DNA of 64,000 nucleotides, taken from Novosphingobium barchaimii LL02. Lineage in GTDB: Bacteria; Pseudomonadota; Alphaproteobacteria; Sphingomonadales; Sphingomonadaceae. The position numbers and the translations under genes are program-made. Below are positions 16,881 through 26,490 of this stretch, piece by piece (within the stretch, counting starts at the first letter, position 1; the number at the start of each line of letters is the position of its first letter). The notes under the pieces are model-generated. The model did not search any database. It saw only the letters and a list, made by a program, of their open reading frames with translations, and was not told the origin of the DNA. The stretch covers positions 88,135 through 152,134 of the forward strand of contig NZ_KQ130460.1 in the NCBI RefSeq assembly GCF_001046635.1, in the 5' to 3' direction.

Positions 16881-18194
16881 ATGATGGCTGAAAGTCCGAC
16901 GATCGATGTCGTCCCCGTCGAGGCCATGCTCACTGATGCGATGCGCCTGCGCGCCATCTTTGCAGGGTCGGCGGGCAATCTGATCGAATGGTATGACTTC
17001 TACGTCTATGCCTTCACCGCACTTTATTTTTCGTCCGAGTTCTTCCCCGAAAGCGACAGGCTGGTGCAGCTCATGGCCACCAGCGGCATCTTCGCGATAG
17101 GCTTTTTGATGCGGCCGTTCGGCGGATGGTTCTTTGGCCGCTACGCCGACCGCAAGGGGCGGCAGGCGGCCATGGTGGTCTCGGTTCTGATGATGGGCGC
17201 GGGCGCACTGCTGATCGCCATGCTGCCCACTTATGCCCAGATCGGCGCCGCCGCGCCCGCGCTGTTGTTGGTTGGCCGAATGTTGCAGGGCTTTTCCACC
17301 GGCGGGCAATATGGCACCGCCGCCACCTATCTGAGCGAGATCGCCGGACCCAGGCGGCGCGGTTTCTGGTCGTCGTTCCAGTACGTAACGCTGATCGGCG
17401 GACAGCTTTGTGCAACGCTGGTGATCCTGCTGCTCCAGCAATTGCTGGGCGACGACGGCATGAAGGCGTGGGGCTGGCGAATCGCCTTCGTGATCGGCGC
17501 CGGGGCTGCGGGGTGCATTATCCTGCTGCGTGACCACATGCATGAAACTGCCAGCAGCGCCGACCGCGAGGGCGAGCAGGCCGGCAGCATCGTGGAATTG
17601 TTCCGCCATTCCACCCGCGCGTTCCTGATCGTGGCGGCGCTGACGGCGGGCGGCAGCCTTATGTTCTACACCTTCACCACGTATATGCAGAAGTTCCTGG
17701 TGCTGACCGTGGGCATGTCGAAAGAGACTGCCACGCTGCTGATGACGGCGGTATTGATCGTGTTCATGGTGCAACAGCCGCTGATGGGGCTTCTTTCCGA
17801 CCGGATCGGACGGCGCACCAACATCATCATCTTCGCCGGCCTTGGCGCGGTTTGCATCGTGCCGCTATTCAGCGCGCTGGCTACCACTGAAAGTCCGGTC
17901 ATCGCCTTCCTGTTGATTACGGCAGGGCTGACGATCTGCAGTTTCTACACCTCGGTCAGTGGGCTGTTCAAGGCGGAGCTCTTCCCCGTCCATGTTCGCG
18001 CGCTGGGCGTAGGGCTGGCTTACGGCGTTGCCAATGCGCTGTTTGGCGGCACGGCGGAGAATGTTGCCTTTGGTTTCAAGCAGGCAGGGATCGAGCACGG
18101 GTTCTATTGGTACGTCTCGGCGTTCTGCGTGGTGTCGCTGGTGGCCGCGCTGATGTTGCCCGATACGCGTCGGGACAATCCGCTCGATCGATGA
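16881..18194 (+). CDS. MFS transporter, metabolite:H+ symporter (KgtP/ProP-like)
   Basis: A 437-residue, 12-helix inner-membrane carrier. IEWYDFYVYAFTALYF in helix 1 and RPFGGWFFGRYADRKGRQAAM in the 2-3 loop are the metabolite:H+ symporter signatures, and GFSTGGQYGTAATYLSE in helix 4 also fits. Members carry 2-oxoglutarate, citrate, proline/betaine or shikimate. The second loop motif DRIGRRTNI is in the expected place after helix 8. It follows the lrp gene by 77 bases on the same strand, hinting at an amino- or keto-acid substrate. The specific substrate is not known. Confidence 0.85.
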   Translation: MMAESPTIDVVPVEAMLTDAMRLRAIFAGSAGNLIEWYDFYVYAFTALYFSSEFFPESDRLVQLMATSGIFAIGFLMRPFGGWFFGRYADRKGRQAAMVVSVLMMGAGALLIAMLPTYAQIGAAAPALLLVGRMLQGFSTGGQYGTAATYLSEIAGPRRRGFWSSFQYVTLIGGQLCATLVILLLQQLLGDDGMKAWGWRIAFVIGAGAAGCIILLRDHMHETASSADREGEQAGSIVELFRHSTRAFLIVAALTAGGSLMFYTFTTYMQKFLVLTVGMSKETATLLMTAVLIVFMVQQPLMGLLSDRIGRRTNIIIFAGLGAVCIVPLFSALATTESPVIAFLLITAGLTICSFYTSVSGLFKAELFPVHVRALGVGLAYGVANALFGGTAENVAFGFKQAGIEHGFYWYVSAFCVVSLVAALMLPDTRRDNPLDR

Positions 18195-18392
18195 ACTATA
18201 TTCGTTGATGCATAGAACTGTGCGTGGTGATGAGCATTGTTCAACGCGGCGTGCAATTCTCCTGCCATGGCAAGCCGCAACCAAAGGGCGCACAATGGGT
18301 TGAAGGGCACATAGGAGGCCGCGCTCTGGGCAAGCAGGGCGCAGTCGGTAGCGGCGCGCCGCGACCGCGTGTCTCGATAAAGGAACATCACC

Positions 18393-19031
18393 ATGACGCA
18401 AGGATGCGGAGCCATTTCCAGGCGCGACGTTCTCAAGACAAGCGCGGCCGGTGCCGCCATCGCAGGATCCCTTGGGACCGGCAGCGTCGCCATGGCGCAG
18501 GCGGAGCCTAACGCGCCGCCTACCGCCGCCGTGCGTATGAAGGTCAACGGCAAGCAGACTTCGCTGACGCTGGACACGCGCACCACGTTGCTGGATGCCC
18601 TGCGCGAGCATCTGAAGCTGACCGGCACCAAGAAGGGTTGCGATCATGGCCAGTGCGGGGCCTGCACCGTCATCGTCAACGGCCGACGCATCAATTCGTG
18701 CCTGACGCTGGCAGTGATGCACGAAGGCGACGAGGTGACCACGATCGAGGGCCTCGGCACCGTCGGCGACCTGCACCCGATGCAAGCCGCTTTCGTCGAG
18801 CATGACGGTTTCCAGTGCGGCTACTGCACGCCGGGCCAGATCTGCTCGGCCGTCGCGGTGCTGGAGGAAATCCGTGCGGGCATCCCTAGCCACGTCACCG
18901 AAGATATCGGCGCGGCGCCCGGCATGACCACGCTTGAAATGCGCGAACGGATGAGCGGCAATATCTGTCGCTGCGGTGCCTATTCGAACATCGCCGAAGC
19001 CATGGCCCAGGTCGCAGGGGTGAAAGCATGA
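18393..19031 (+). CDS. paoA: Periplasmic aldehyde dehydrogenase, [2Fe-2S] subunit (PaoA/YagT type)
   Basis: A 212-residue iron-sulfur subunit of a molybdenum hydroxylase. An N-terminal Tat signal is present: [18 protein letters not shown], then AMAQA cleavage. Two [2Fe-2S] clusters are predicted, the plant-type one at [12 protein letters not shown] with its distal Cys at NSCLTLA, and the second at [12 protein letters not shown] and NICRCGAY. Tat export distinguishes PaoABC from cytosolic xanthine dehydrogenase. The three genes at 18393-22186 are ordered small, FAD, molybdopterin subunit. No PaoD-type chaperone lies alongside; the XdhC at 40235 is the only relative in the window. Confidence 0.88.
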   Translation: MTQGCGAISRRDVLKTSAAGAAIAGSLGTGSVAMAQAEPNAPPTAAVRMKVNGKQTSLTLDTRTTLLDALREHLKLTGTKKGCDHGQCGACTVIVNGRRINSCLTLAVMHEGDEVTTIEGLGTVGDLHPMQAAFVEHDGFQCGYCTPGQICSAVAVLEEIRAGIPSHVTEDIGAAPGMTTLEMRERMSGNICRCGAYSNIAEAMAQVAGVKA

Positions 19032-19978
19032 GGCCCTTTACTTACGAGCGCGCCACCAGCGCGCAGGACGCCGCCGCCAAGGCCGCAGCCATGCCCGGCG
19101 CCCGTTTCATCGCCGGCGGCACCAATCTGCTCGACCTGATGAAACTGGAGATTGAAACTCCGGGCCATCTGATCGACGTCAACGGTCTGGGCATGGACCA
19201 GATCGTGGAGACGCCGGAGGGCGGCCTGCGCATAGGCGCGCTGGTGCGAAACACCGATCTTGCCGCCGACAAGCGTGTCCGCAAGGATTACGGTGTGCTC
19301 ACCCGGGCATTGGTCGCGGGTGCCTCCGGTCAGCTGCGCAACAAGGCGACGACGGCGGGCAACCTGCTGCAACGCACGCGCTGCCCTTATTTCTATGACG
19401 TCAACATGCCTTGTAACAAGCGCAAGCCCGGTTCGGGCTGCGGGGCGATCGGCGGCTTTTCCCGCCAGCTTGGCGTCATCGGCACCAGCGAGGCCTGCAT
19501 CGCCACGCATCCCAGCGACATGGCGGTGGCGATGCGCGTGCTGGATGCCAGCGTCGAGACGATGCGGCCCGACGGCACCACCCGCGCCATCCCCATCGCC
19601 GAGTTTCACAAGCTGCCCGGCCAGACCCCGCAGACAGAGACCGCGCTGGAGCAGGGCGAACTGATCATCTCGGTCGCCTTGCCAAAACCGACCGGCGGCA
19701 CCCACATCTACCGCAAGGTGCGCGACCGTGCGTCCTATGCCTTCGCGCTGGTATCGGTGGCGGCGGTGATCGGCCGGGACGGGAAGGGCGCCGTCGCGCT
19801 GGGCGGTGTCGCGCCGAAACCGTGGCGGGTCCAAGAAGCCGACGCGCTGCTGCCAAAGGGCGCGCAGGCCGTCTCCGACCGCCTCTTTGCCGAGGCGACC
19901 CCGCGGGAAGACAACGCCTTCAAGATCATGCTGGCGAAGCGTACCATCGCTTCCGTCATCGCTGAGGCCAAGGGCTAA
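19028..19978 (+). CDS. paoB: Aldehyde dehydrogenase FAD subunit (PaoB/YagS type)
   Basis: A 316-residue FAD-binding subunit of the CO-dehydrogenase flavoprotein family. [16 protein letters not shown] is the FAD pyrophosphate loop, and [23 protein letters not shown] carries the second FAD contact. [20 protein letters not shown] resembles the Cys-rich insertion that holds an extra [4Fe-4S] cluster in E. coli PaoB. It has no signal peptide of its own and would be exported with Tat-tagged PaoA. It overlaps paoA by ATGA and is followed after 12 bases by paoC. Confidence 0.87.
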   Translation: MRPFTYERATSAQDAAAKAAAMPGARFIAGGTNLLDLMKLEIETPGHLIDVNGLGMDQIVETPEGGLRIGALVRNTDLAADKRVRKDYGVLTRALVAGASGQLRNKATTAGNLLQRTRCPYFYDVNMPCNKRKPGSGCGAIGGFSRQLGVIGTSEACIATHPSDMAVAMRVLDASVETMRPDGTTRAIPIAEFHKLPGQTPQTETALEQGELIISVALPKPTGGTHIYRKVRDRASYAFALVSVAAVIGRDGKGAVALGGVAPKPWRVQEADALLPKGAQAVSDRLFAEATPREDNAFKIMLAKRTIASVIAEAKG

Positions 19979-19990
19979 GGAACCGGACGC

Positions 19991-22186
19991 ATGAAGTTCG
20001 ATACACCCGCAGGGACCAACCCGATCGACCGCATGACCGTGGTCGGCAAGCCCACGCCGCGCATCGACGGCCCGCTCAAAGTCAGCGGCGCCGCGCCTTA
20101 CGCTTATGAGCACCACGACGTTCCAGGGAAACCCGCCTACGGTTATGTGCTGGGAGCGGCGGTGGCCAAGGGCACGATCCGCTCCATCGACACTGCCCGC
20201 GCGCAGCGTGCGCCGGGCGTGTTGGCGGTGGTCACCTATCGTAACGCCGGCAAGCTGGGCAAAGGGCAGATGAACACCGCGAAGCTGCTCGCGGGGCCGG
20301 ACGTCCAGCATTATCACCAGGCGGTGGCCGTAGTCGTCGCCGAGACATTCGAGCAGGCGCGCTCCGCCGCCGCCATGATCGACGTCGATTATGCGCGCAC
20401 CGATGGGGCCTTCGACCTCCTCGCTGCCAAGGACGGCGCCAAGGAGCAGGGCGGCAATGATGCGCCGACTGCGGTGGGCGATTTCCAGGGCGCTTTCGCA
20501 TCCTCCCCGGTGCAGCTCGACCAGAACTATACTACCCCGGACCAGAGCCACGCGATGATGGAGCCGATGGCCACCATCGCCGCATGGGAGGGGGAGAAGC
20601 TGACTGTCTGGACATCGAACCAGATGGTGAACTGGAGCCTGAAGGATCTGGCCGCCACGCTGCAGATGCCGGTGGAAAACGTGCGCCTGATCTCGCCCTA
20701 TATCGGCGGCGGTTTCGGGGGGAAGCTGTTCCTGCGCTCGGACGCTTTGATGGCCTCGCTTGGCGCACGGGCGGCGAAGCGCCCCGTCAAGGTGGCGTTG
20801 CAGCGCCCGCTCATGGCCAACAATGCAACCCATCGACCCTCCACGATCCAGCGCATTCGCCTTGGCTGCGGCAGGGATGGCAAGATCGCCGCGATCGGCC
20901 ATGAAAGCTGGTCGGGCGATCTGGAAGGCGGCGGCCTTGAAGTGGCGGTCCAGCAGACCAAGTTGCTCTACGCCGGCGCCAACCGCATGACGGCAATGCG
21001 CCTTGCCGTACTTGACCTGCCCGAAGGCAACGCCATGCGCGCGCCGGGCGAGGCACCTGGCCTGATGGCGCTGGAAATCGCCATGGACGAAATGGCCGAG
21101 AAGCTGGGCATGGACCCGGTCGCCTTCCGCGTGCTCAACGATACGCAGGTCGATCCCGAAAAGCCTGATCGTGCGTTCTCCCAGCGCAACCTCGTGCGCT
21201 GCCTTCAGGACGGTGCGACGCGTTTCGGCTGGAGCCGCCGCAAGGGGCCAGGCCAGGTGCGCGACGGGCGCTGGCTGGTAGGCATGGGCGTGGCGGCGGC
21301 ATTCCGCAACAACCTCAACATGAAGTCGGGCGCGCGGGTGCGGCTGGACGGGCAGGGCACCGTCACCGTCGAGACCGACATGACCGATATCGGCACCGGT
21401 ACTTACACCATCATGGCGCAGACCGCGGCAGAGATGCTGGGCGTGCCGCTGGCCAAGGTGGTGGTGAAGCTGGGCGACAGTTCGTTCCCGGTTTCGGCAG
21501 GATCGGGCGGACAGTGGGGCGCGAACAGTTCCACCGCCGGGCTTTATGCCGCCTGTGTCAAACTGCGCGAAGCTATCGTTGAGAAACTGGGCTTCGGTCC
21601 CGGCGAGGCTGTGTTCGAAGGCGGGCAGGTCCATGTCGGCAACCGCTCGGCGGACATCGCCCGGGCCGCAAAGTCGGGTGAAATCGTCGCCGAGGATTCG
21701 ATCGAGTTCGGCGATCTTGACAAGAAGTTCCAGCAGTCCACCTTCGGCGCGCACTTCGTCGAAGCGGCGGTCGATCGCTACACCGGCGAGGCACGGGTGC
21801 GCCGGATGCTGGCGGTCTGCGCGGCGGGCCGCATCCTCAATCCCACGGCGGCGCGCAGCCAGGTGATCGGCGCGATGACCATGGGTGTAGGCGGCGCGCT
21901 GATGGAGGAACTGGCGGTAGACAAGCGTTTCGGCTTCTTCGTCAACCATGACCTGGCGGGCTACGAAGTGCCTGTCCACGCCGATATCCCGCACCAGGAA
22001 GTGATCTTCATCGACGAGGCGGACGACAAGGTCTCGCCGATGAAGGCTAAGGGCGTGGGCGAACTGGGCCTTTGCGGTGTCGGTGCGGCGGTCGCGAACG
22101 CGGTCTACAATGCCACCGGCGTGCGGGTGCGCGATTATCCGATCACGCTCGACAAATACCTCGACCGGCTCGGCGAAGTGGCCTGA
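19991..22186 (+). CDS. paoC: Aldehyde dehydrogenase molybdopterin subunit (PaoC/YagR type)
   Basis: A 731-residue molybdenum-cofactor subunit carrying out water-dependent oxidation of aldehydes, probably aromatic ones. Cofactor contacts include YIGGGFGGKLFLR, MRAPGEAPGLMALE and the glycine-rich MTDIGTGTYTIMAQ. The catalytic base Glu is in KGVGELGLCGVGAAVANAVY near the C-terminus. Length is equal to E. coli PaoC (732). The start follows AAGGAACCGG, a reasonable ribosome-binding site. A rho-independent terminator follows, separating the operon from the LysR gene. Confidence 0.88.
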   Translation: MKFDTPAGTNPIDRMTVVGKPTPRIDGPLKVSGAAPYAYEHHDVPGKPAYGYVLGAAVAKGTIRSIDTARAQRAPGVLAVVTYRNAGKLGKGQMNTAKLLAGPDVQHYHQAVAVVVAETFEQARSAAAMIDVDYARTDGAFDLLAAKDGAKEQGGNDAPTAVGDFQGAFASSPVQLDQNYTTPDQSHAMMEPMATIAAWEGEKLTVWTSNQMVNWSLKDLAATLQMPVENVRLISPYIGGGFGGKLFLRSDALMASLGARAAKRPVKVALQRPLMANNATHRPSTIQRIRLGCGRDGKIAAIGHESWSGDLEGGGLEVAVQQTKLLYAGANRMTAMRLAVLDLPEGNAMRAPGEAPGLMALEIAMDEMAEKLGMDPVAFRVLNDTQVDPEKPDRAFSQRNLVRCLQDGATRFGWSRRKGPGQVRDGRWLVGMGVAAAFRNNLNMKSGARVRLDGQGTVTVETDMTDIGTGTYTIMAQTAAEMLGVPLAKVVVKLGDSSFPVSAGSGGQWGANSSTAGLYAACVKLREAIVEKLGFGPGEAVFEGGQVHVGNRSADIARAAKSGEIVAEDSIEFGDLDKKFQQSTFGAHFVEAAVDRYTGEARVRRMLAVCAAGRILNPTAARSQVIGAMTMGVGGALMEELAVDKRFGFFVNHDLAGYEVPVHADIPHQEVIFIDEADDKVSPMKAKGVGELGLCGVGAAVANAVYNATGVRVRDYPITLDKYLDRLGEVA

Positions 22187-22210
22187 TCGTATCTGACGCG
22201 CTAAAGAGCC

Positions 22211-22234
22211 AAGGGCCGCCATCCGGCGGCCCTT
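22211..22234 (+). terminator. Rho-independent terminator after paoABC
   Basis: A perfect 10-bp stem AAGGGCCGCC / GGCGGCCCTT around an ATCC loop, followed by TTCATA. It starts 25 bases after the paoC stop and ends 26 bases before the lysR start. Confidence 0.85.
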
Positions 22235-22259
22235 TTCATAGTACCGGGACAATCCGCAG

Positions 22260-23168
22260 ATGCCGTTCAGGCGCGCCGACCTTGCCGACCTCAGTTACTT
22301 CCTCGCCATTGCCCGGCACCGCAATTTTCGCAAGGCAGCCACCGAACTGGGGGTAAGCGCTTCGGCGCTCAGCCATTCGCTGCGCGGGTTGGAAGAGCGG
22401 CTGAAGGTGCGGCTGGTGAACCGCACCAACCGCTCGGTCACGCTGACGGCGGCGGGTGAGGATCTGGAGCAGTCGATCCGCGATCCCTTCGCCGCGATCC
22501 ACGACGCCGAGGACCGGCTCAACTTCCACCGCAATGCGCCGACCGGCCGCGTGCGTATCAACGTGCCGGACGATGCGGCGACTCAGCTTCTGGCGCCGAT
22601 CCTGCCCGAATTCGTCGCGCGCTATCCCGACGTCGAACTCGACATCTGCGTCGACAACGCGATGATCGACGTGACGCAGGAGGGCTTCGATGCCGGTATC
22701 CGTTTCGGCGGCACCGTGCCTGAGGACATGATTGCCCAGCGCCTCTCGGCCGATTTCAACTGGGTCATCGCCGGCTCGCCCGCCTACTTCGAAAGCAGGG
22801 ACGAGCCGCAGCACCCCGAGGACCTGATGCACCATCAATGCATTCGCATCCGCCTGGGCAATGCCCGCATGTACAAGTGGGAGTTCGAACGCGGCGACGA
22901 GGCCTTCGAACTCGATGTGCCTGGCGGCGTGACCGTCAACAACGGCGGCGCCAGCCGCGCGATGGCCCTGCGCGGGCTGGGCCTGATCTACATTGCGGAG
23001 GAGGGCATAGCCGACCTCGTAGCGTTGGGGCGCCTGCGCGTGGTGCTGGCGGATTGGGCCTCGCCGGGGCCGGGGTATTTCATCTACTATTCGAGTCGCA
23101 GACAGGTGCCTCGCGGCTTGCGGCTGCTGGTCGATCTCATCCGCGAATTGAGGCCACTGGGACTGTAG
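22260..23168 (+). CDS. LysR family transcriptional regulator
   Basis: A 302-residue LysR protein. The N-terminal winged helix-turn-helix is clear (LSYFLAIARHRNFRKAATELGVSASALSHSLRGLEERLKVRLVNRTNRSVTLTAAGEDL), followed by a periplasmic-binding-protein-like effector domain from about residue 90 (GRVRINVPDDAATQLLAPILPEF). It belongs to the AaeR/DmlR-like group common beside oxidoreductases. It lies downstream of paoABC behind a terminator and on the same strand, so its target is uncertain; regulation of paoABC by aldehydes is plausible but not shown. Confidence 0.87.
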   Translation: MPFRRADLADLSYFLAIARHRNFRKAATELGVSASALSHSLRGLEERLKVRLVNRTNRSVTLTAAGEDLEQSIRDPFAAIHDAEDRLNFHRNAPTGRVRINVPDDAATQLLAPILPEFVARYPDVELDICVDNAMIDVTQEGFDAGIRFGGTVPEDMIAQRLSADFNWVIAGSPAYFESRDEPQHPEDLMHHQCIRIRLGNARMYKWEFERGDEAFELDVPGGVTVNNGGASRAMALRGLGLIYIAEEGIADLVALGRLRVVLADWASPGPGYFIYYSSRRQVPRGLRLLVDLIRELRPLGL

Positions 23169-23288
23169 CGCGCGGAAAGAACCGCTTGCCGGATCATTCC
23201 GACATTCATGCGATTAAGTCGCATTAGCCATGGAAATGTCCGAGCCTACAGCTATCTAGAAGGTCAGACCCTTCAGGAGGCCAGAGCC

Positions 23289-24671
23289 ATGGATACCCGC
23301 CGCGAGTCCGACAGCATCGGTGAAATTGACGTCCCCGCATCGGCGTACTGGGGCGCGCAGACGCAGCGCAGCATCGAGAATTTCCCTTTCGGCCCCTCCG
23401 AGCGGATGCCCATTGCGATCGTCCACGCCATGGCGCTGGTGAAGCAGGCGGCGGCTCGGGTGAATCGCAAGCATGGGCTGGACGCAAAGCTGGCCGATGC
23501 GATCGAGGCGGCTGCGGCCGAAGTGGTGACAGGCAAGCTTGACGACCAGTTTCCGCTGGTGATCTGGCAGACGGGCAGCGGCACGCAGACCAACATGAAC
23601 CTCAACGAGGTGATCGCCGGCCGCGCCAACGAGATGCTGGCGGGGACGCGCGGCGGCAAGTCGCCTGTCCATCCCAACGATCACGTAAATATGGGACAGT
23701 CCTCCAACGACAGCTTCCCCACCGCGCTGCACGTCGCCGCGGCGCGGGCTGTCACGGACACCTTGTACCCCGCGCTCGATACGCTGTTCGGGGTGCTCGA
23801 TGCCAAGGCGAAGGCCTGGGCGGACATCGTCAAGATCGGCCGCACCCACCTGCAGGATGCAACCCCGGTAACGCTGGGTCAGGAATTTTCCGGTTACGCG
23901 CATCAGGTTTACCGCAGCCGCAAGCGTATCGAGCCTGCCGTCTCTCACGGCATGACCGCGCTGGCGCAGGGCGGCACGGCGGTAGGCACGGGCCTCAATT
24001 CCTCGCCAGGTTTCGACGAGGATTTTGCTGCTGAAATGTCGCTGCTCACCGGCCTTGCGTTTCGCCCGGCGGAGAACAAGTTCGAGGCGCTGGCCTCCAA
24101 CGATCCGCTGGTGCACCTTTCCTCCACCCTGGCGACGCTGGCGGTTGCGCTGACCAAGATCGCCAACGACATCCGCTGGCTGGGGTCCGGCCCGCGCTCA
24201 GGCCTTGGCGAACTTGATCTGCCGGCGAACGAGCCCGGTAGTTCGATCATGCCGGGCAAGGTCAACCCGACCCAGTGCGAGATGCTGACGATGGTGTCCG
24301 CGCAGGTCATCGGCAACCATCAGGCGGCCACTATCGGCGGCCTGCAGGGCGCGTTTGAGCTGAACGTGTTCAAGCCGTTGATCGGGGCGGCGGTGATGCG
24401 TTCCATCGACCTGCTCTCGGTTGGCATGGTCAGCTTCGCGCAGCGCTGCGTCGAGGGTATCGAACCCAACCGCCCGCGTATCGCCGAACTGCTCGACCGT
24501 TCGCTGATGCTGGTGACGGCGCTCGCGCCCGAGATCGGCTATGACAACGCCGCCAAGATCGCCAAGCACGCCCATGCCAAGGGGCAGACCCTCAAGGAGG
24601 CGGCGCTGGAGTTGGGCCTTGTGGACGAGGCGACCTTCGACCGGGTGGTGCGCCCCGAAACGATGATCTGA
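23289..24671 (+). CDS. fumC: Fumarate hydratase class II
   Basis: A 460-residue iron-independent fumarase (fumarate to L-malate, TCA cycle). The family signature [16 protein letters not shown] lies at 317-332, the substrate-binding [10 protein letters not shown] and [19 protein letters not shown] are intact, and [16 protein letters not shown] gives the catalytic His loop. ATG 23289 is preceded by AGGAGG (23275-23280), so it is preferred to earlier in-frame codons. Transcribed alone, 120 bases after lysR. Confidence 0.95.
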   Translation: MDTRRESDSIGEIDVPASAYWGAQTQRSIENFPFGPSERMPIAIVHAMALVKQAAARVNRKHGLDAKLADAIEAAAAEVVTGKLDDQFPLVIWQTGSGTQTNMNLNEVIAGRANEMLAGTRGGKSPVHPNDHVNMGQSSNDSFPTALHVAAARAVTDTLYPALDTLFGVLDAKAKAWADIVKIGRTHLQDATPVTLGQEFSGYAHQVYRSRKRIEPAVSHGMTALAQGGTAVGTGLNSSPGFDEDFAAEMSLLTGLAFRPAENKFEALASNDPLVHLSSTLATLAVALTKIANDIRWLGSGPRSGLGELDLPANEPGSSIMPGKVNPTQCEMLTMVSAQVIGNHQAATIGGLQGAFELNVFKPLIGAAVMRSIDLLSVGMVSFAQRCVEGIEPNRPRIAELLDRSLMLVTALAPEIGYDNAAKIAKHAHAKGQTLKEAALELGLVDEATFDRVVRPETMI

Positions 24672-24728
24672 CGCCTTGTCCATTCTTTTGTGCGCAAGAG
24701 GTGCTCTAATTTTTGCAACGATCCGTTC

Positions 24729-24747
24729 CGATCATTGCGTTTGATCG
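24729..24747. promoter_or_regulatory. Candidate operator before the purine catabolic operon
   Basis: CGATCA and TGATCG are inverted around a 7-base spacer, 71 bases upstream of the first gene of the cluster (start 24818). The 146-bp gap after fumC is less GC-rich than its surroundings. No regulator gene is adjacent and no convincing -35/-10 pair was found, so this is only a candidate. Confidence 0.35.
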
Positions 24748-24817
24748 ATAGGGGGTGAGCAGGCAGGAAAGAAGCGTTACACCGCTTTTTCCTGCCGCGC
24801 CTACCGATCGTGAGACC

Positions 24818-24994
24818 ATGGCCGAAACCCCCGCTGCGCCCACACGTGCCGCAGTCGCCCTGAGCGCTGCGGATATTGCCGCTGCCGCCGCCGCGCGCGG
24901 CCTGCCGATCCTGCCTGAGTGCGAGGCAGGCGTAGCTGCAAATCTTGCGTTGTTGGCGCGCCATGCCCGCACGATGAGGGGCCAGGCGGCATGA
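24818..24994 (+). CDS. hpxX: HpxX/AtzG-like small protein (DUF4089)
   Basis: A 58-residue protein ending in LPILPECEAGVAANLALLARHA, the DUF4089 pattern. In AtzG/AtzE and in Klebsiella HpxX/HpxY such a short GatC-like protein partners the amidase encoded next. Here it overlaps the amidase start by ATGA, so stoichiometric production is likely. The N-terminal third is alanine-rich and of low complexity. ATG 24818 is the best start; an earlier in-frame codon lies in the untranslated leader. It is the first gene of the purine cluster. Confidence 0.75.
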   Translation: MAETPAAPTRAAVALSAADIAAAAAARGLPILPECEAGVAANLALLARHARTMRGQAA

Positions 24995-26370
24995 TGCCCA
25001 TCCGAGAAATCGCCGCTGCCGTGCGCGAAGGGCGGTTAAGTGCCCGCGTTATCGTCGAGCAGGCCCTTGCCGCGCTGGTGGAGGCGGACCGCACGCTGAT
25101 CGCCGTGACCCGCATTCTTCACGACCGCGCCCGCGCCGAGGCGGATGCGGTAGACGCGATGGTCGCCGCCGGGGGAGATCTTGGACCGCTCGCGGGGGTG
25201 CCTTACGGCGTGAAGGATCTGTTCGACCTGGCCGGACTGCCCACCACTGCCGGGTCCACGCTCTACGCAGACGCCGCGCCTGCCGCCGCCGATGCCGAGG
25301 CCGTCGTGCGCCTCAAGGCCGCTGGCGCGATCGTGGTGGCGACGCTGAACATGGACGAATTTGCCTACGGCTTCGCGACTATCAATGCCGCTTACGGCAC
25401 CACCCGCAATCCCCACGATCCCGCCCGCCTTGCCGGTGGTTCCTCAGGCGGATCGGCGGCGGTGGTCGCCGCGGGGCTACTGCCTTTCTCGCTCGGGTCC
25501 GATACCAACGGTTCGGTGCGCGTGCCCGCCAGCCTGACCGGCATCTACGGCCTCAAGCCCACCAACGGCGACCTGCCGCTGGGCGGCGTATTCCCGTTTG
25601 CCAAGAGTTTCGACGATGTCGGCCCCTTCGCCCGTTCGGTGGAGGACATGGCGCTGGTCTGGAACGTGCTGACCGGCCGAAGTGCCGGAACGCCGGACCG
25701 CGCGATGCGGGTCGCCCGCCTCGGCGGCCGCTTCCGGGACAACGCCGACCCCGATCAGCTTGCCGTCATCGATGCCATCGCGCCCGATGCTCCGCTGATC
25801 GAACTCCCTGAAATCGCCCGTGCGCGCTCGGCCGCGTTCCTCATCACCGCTTACGAGGGCGGAGCGCTCCACCGCGAGGCGCTGGCCGAAGACGCCATGG
25901 CCTTCGACCCGCAGGTGCGCGACCGGCTTCTTGCGGGCGCATTGCTGCCCGATGCTCTCTATGCAGAGGCCCAGGCCTTCCGCACCGCCTACCGAGCCCG
26001 GATCGAAGCACTGGTTGCGGATTATGACGTGCTGCTGGCTCCCGCGACGCCCACCACCGCGCCGCTGGTGGAAGACCCGCGCATCCTGATCGACGGCGCG
26101 CTCAGCCCGGCGCGCGCGGATCTTGGCATTCATACCCAGCCGATCAGCTTCACCGGATTGCCGTCGCTGGCGGTTCCGCTCTACCGTCCGGGCAAGTTGC
26201 CCATCGGCCTCCAGCTGATCGGCGGGCCGGGGCGCGAGGTGGACCTTTTTGCCTTCGCCGCCGGACTGGAGGAGCGGGGCGTTACAGGTTTCAGCGCCCC
26301 GCCGATGGACATACAAGGCGTCGTCATTCCCGCGCAGGCATCAGCAGGGTCCGCGTGTTCGCGGGGATGA
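24991..26370 (+). CDS. hpxY: AtzE-family amidohydrolase (HpxY type)
   Basis: A 459-residue amidase-signature enzyme. Its Ser-cisSer-Lys triad is at Lys75 (GVKDLF), Ser151 (LAGGSSGGSAA) and Ser175 (SDTNGSVRVPAS). With the overlapping HpxX it matches the AtzE-AtzG heterodimer, which hydrolyses 1-carboxybiuret in triazine degraders, and HpxY of the Klebsiella oxalurate operon. Here the probable substrate is a carbamoylated intermediate downstream of ureidoglycine, such as oxalurate. The last ~16 residues (VVIPAQASAGSACSRG) are encoded by a REP-like palindrome, so the native stop was probably displaced. ATG 24991 was chosen for the overlap and homology. Confidence 0.82.
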   Translation: MMPIREIAAAVREGRLSARVIVEQALAALVEADRTLIAVTRILHDRARAEADAVDAMVAAGGDLGPLAGVPYGVKDLFDLAGLPTTAGSTLYADAAPAAADAEAVVRLKAAGAIVVATLNMDEFAYGFATINAAYGTTRNPHDPARLAGGSSGGSAAVVAAGLLPFSLGSDTNGSVRVPASLTGIYGLKPTNGDLPLGGVFPFAKSFDDVGPFARSVEDMALVWNVLTGRSAGTPDRAMRVARLGGRFRDNADPDQLAVIDAIAPDAPLIELPEIARARSAAFLITAYEGGALHREALAEDAMAFDPQVRDRLLAGALLPDALYAEAQAFRTAYRARIEALVADYDVLLAPATPTTAPLVEDPRILIDGALSPARADLGIHTQPISFTGLPSLAVPLYRPGKLPIGLQLIGGPGREVDLFAFAAGLEERGVTGFSAPPMDIQGVVIPAQASAGSACSRG

Positions 26371-26372
26371 CG
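26322..26372. repeat. REP-like palindrome overlapping the 3' end of the AtzE-type gene
   Basis: CGTCATTCCCGCG (26322-26334) is inverted as CGCGGGGATGACG (26360-26372) with one mismatch. It shares its core with the element at 13194-13225. The right arm supplies the TGA stop (26368-26370) of the amidase gene. Confidence 0.6.
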
Positions 26373-26490
26373 AAGGAAAGACGGCAATCGCGCTTCGGCC
26401 CGGACAAGGCGAACGTGAACAAATATCGAAGCTGCGGGGGCGGCAGGTTTCAGGCATTTTCACCGCTCAGCGCGGTGTTGGGGGCATAGC

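Noticed and set aside
18980-22252. Very long minus-strand open frame (over 1,000 codons) opposite paoB/paoC
   Set aside because: It mirrors the real molybdenum-enzyme genes; its translation is rich in His, Arg and Ala without any recognisable motif, as expected for antisense frames in GC-rich DNA.
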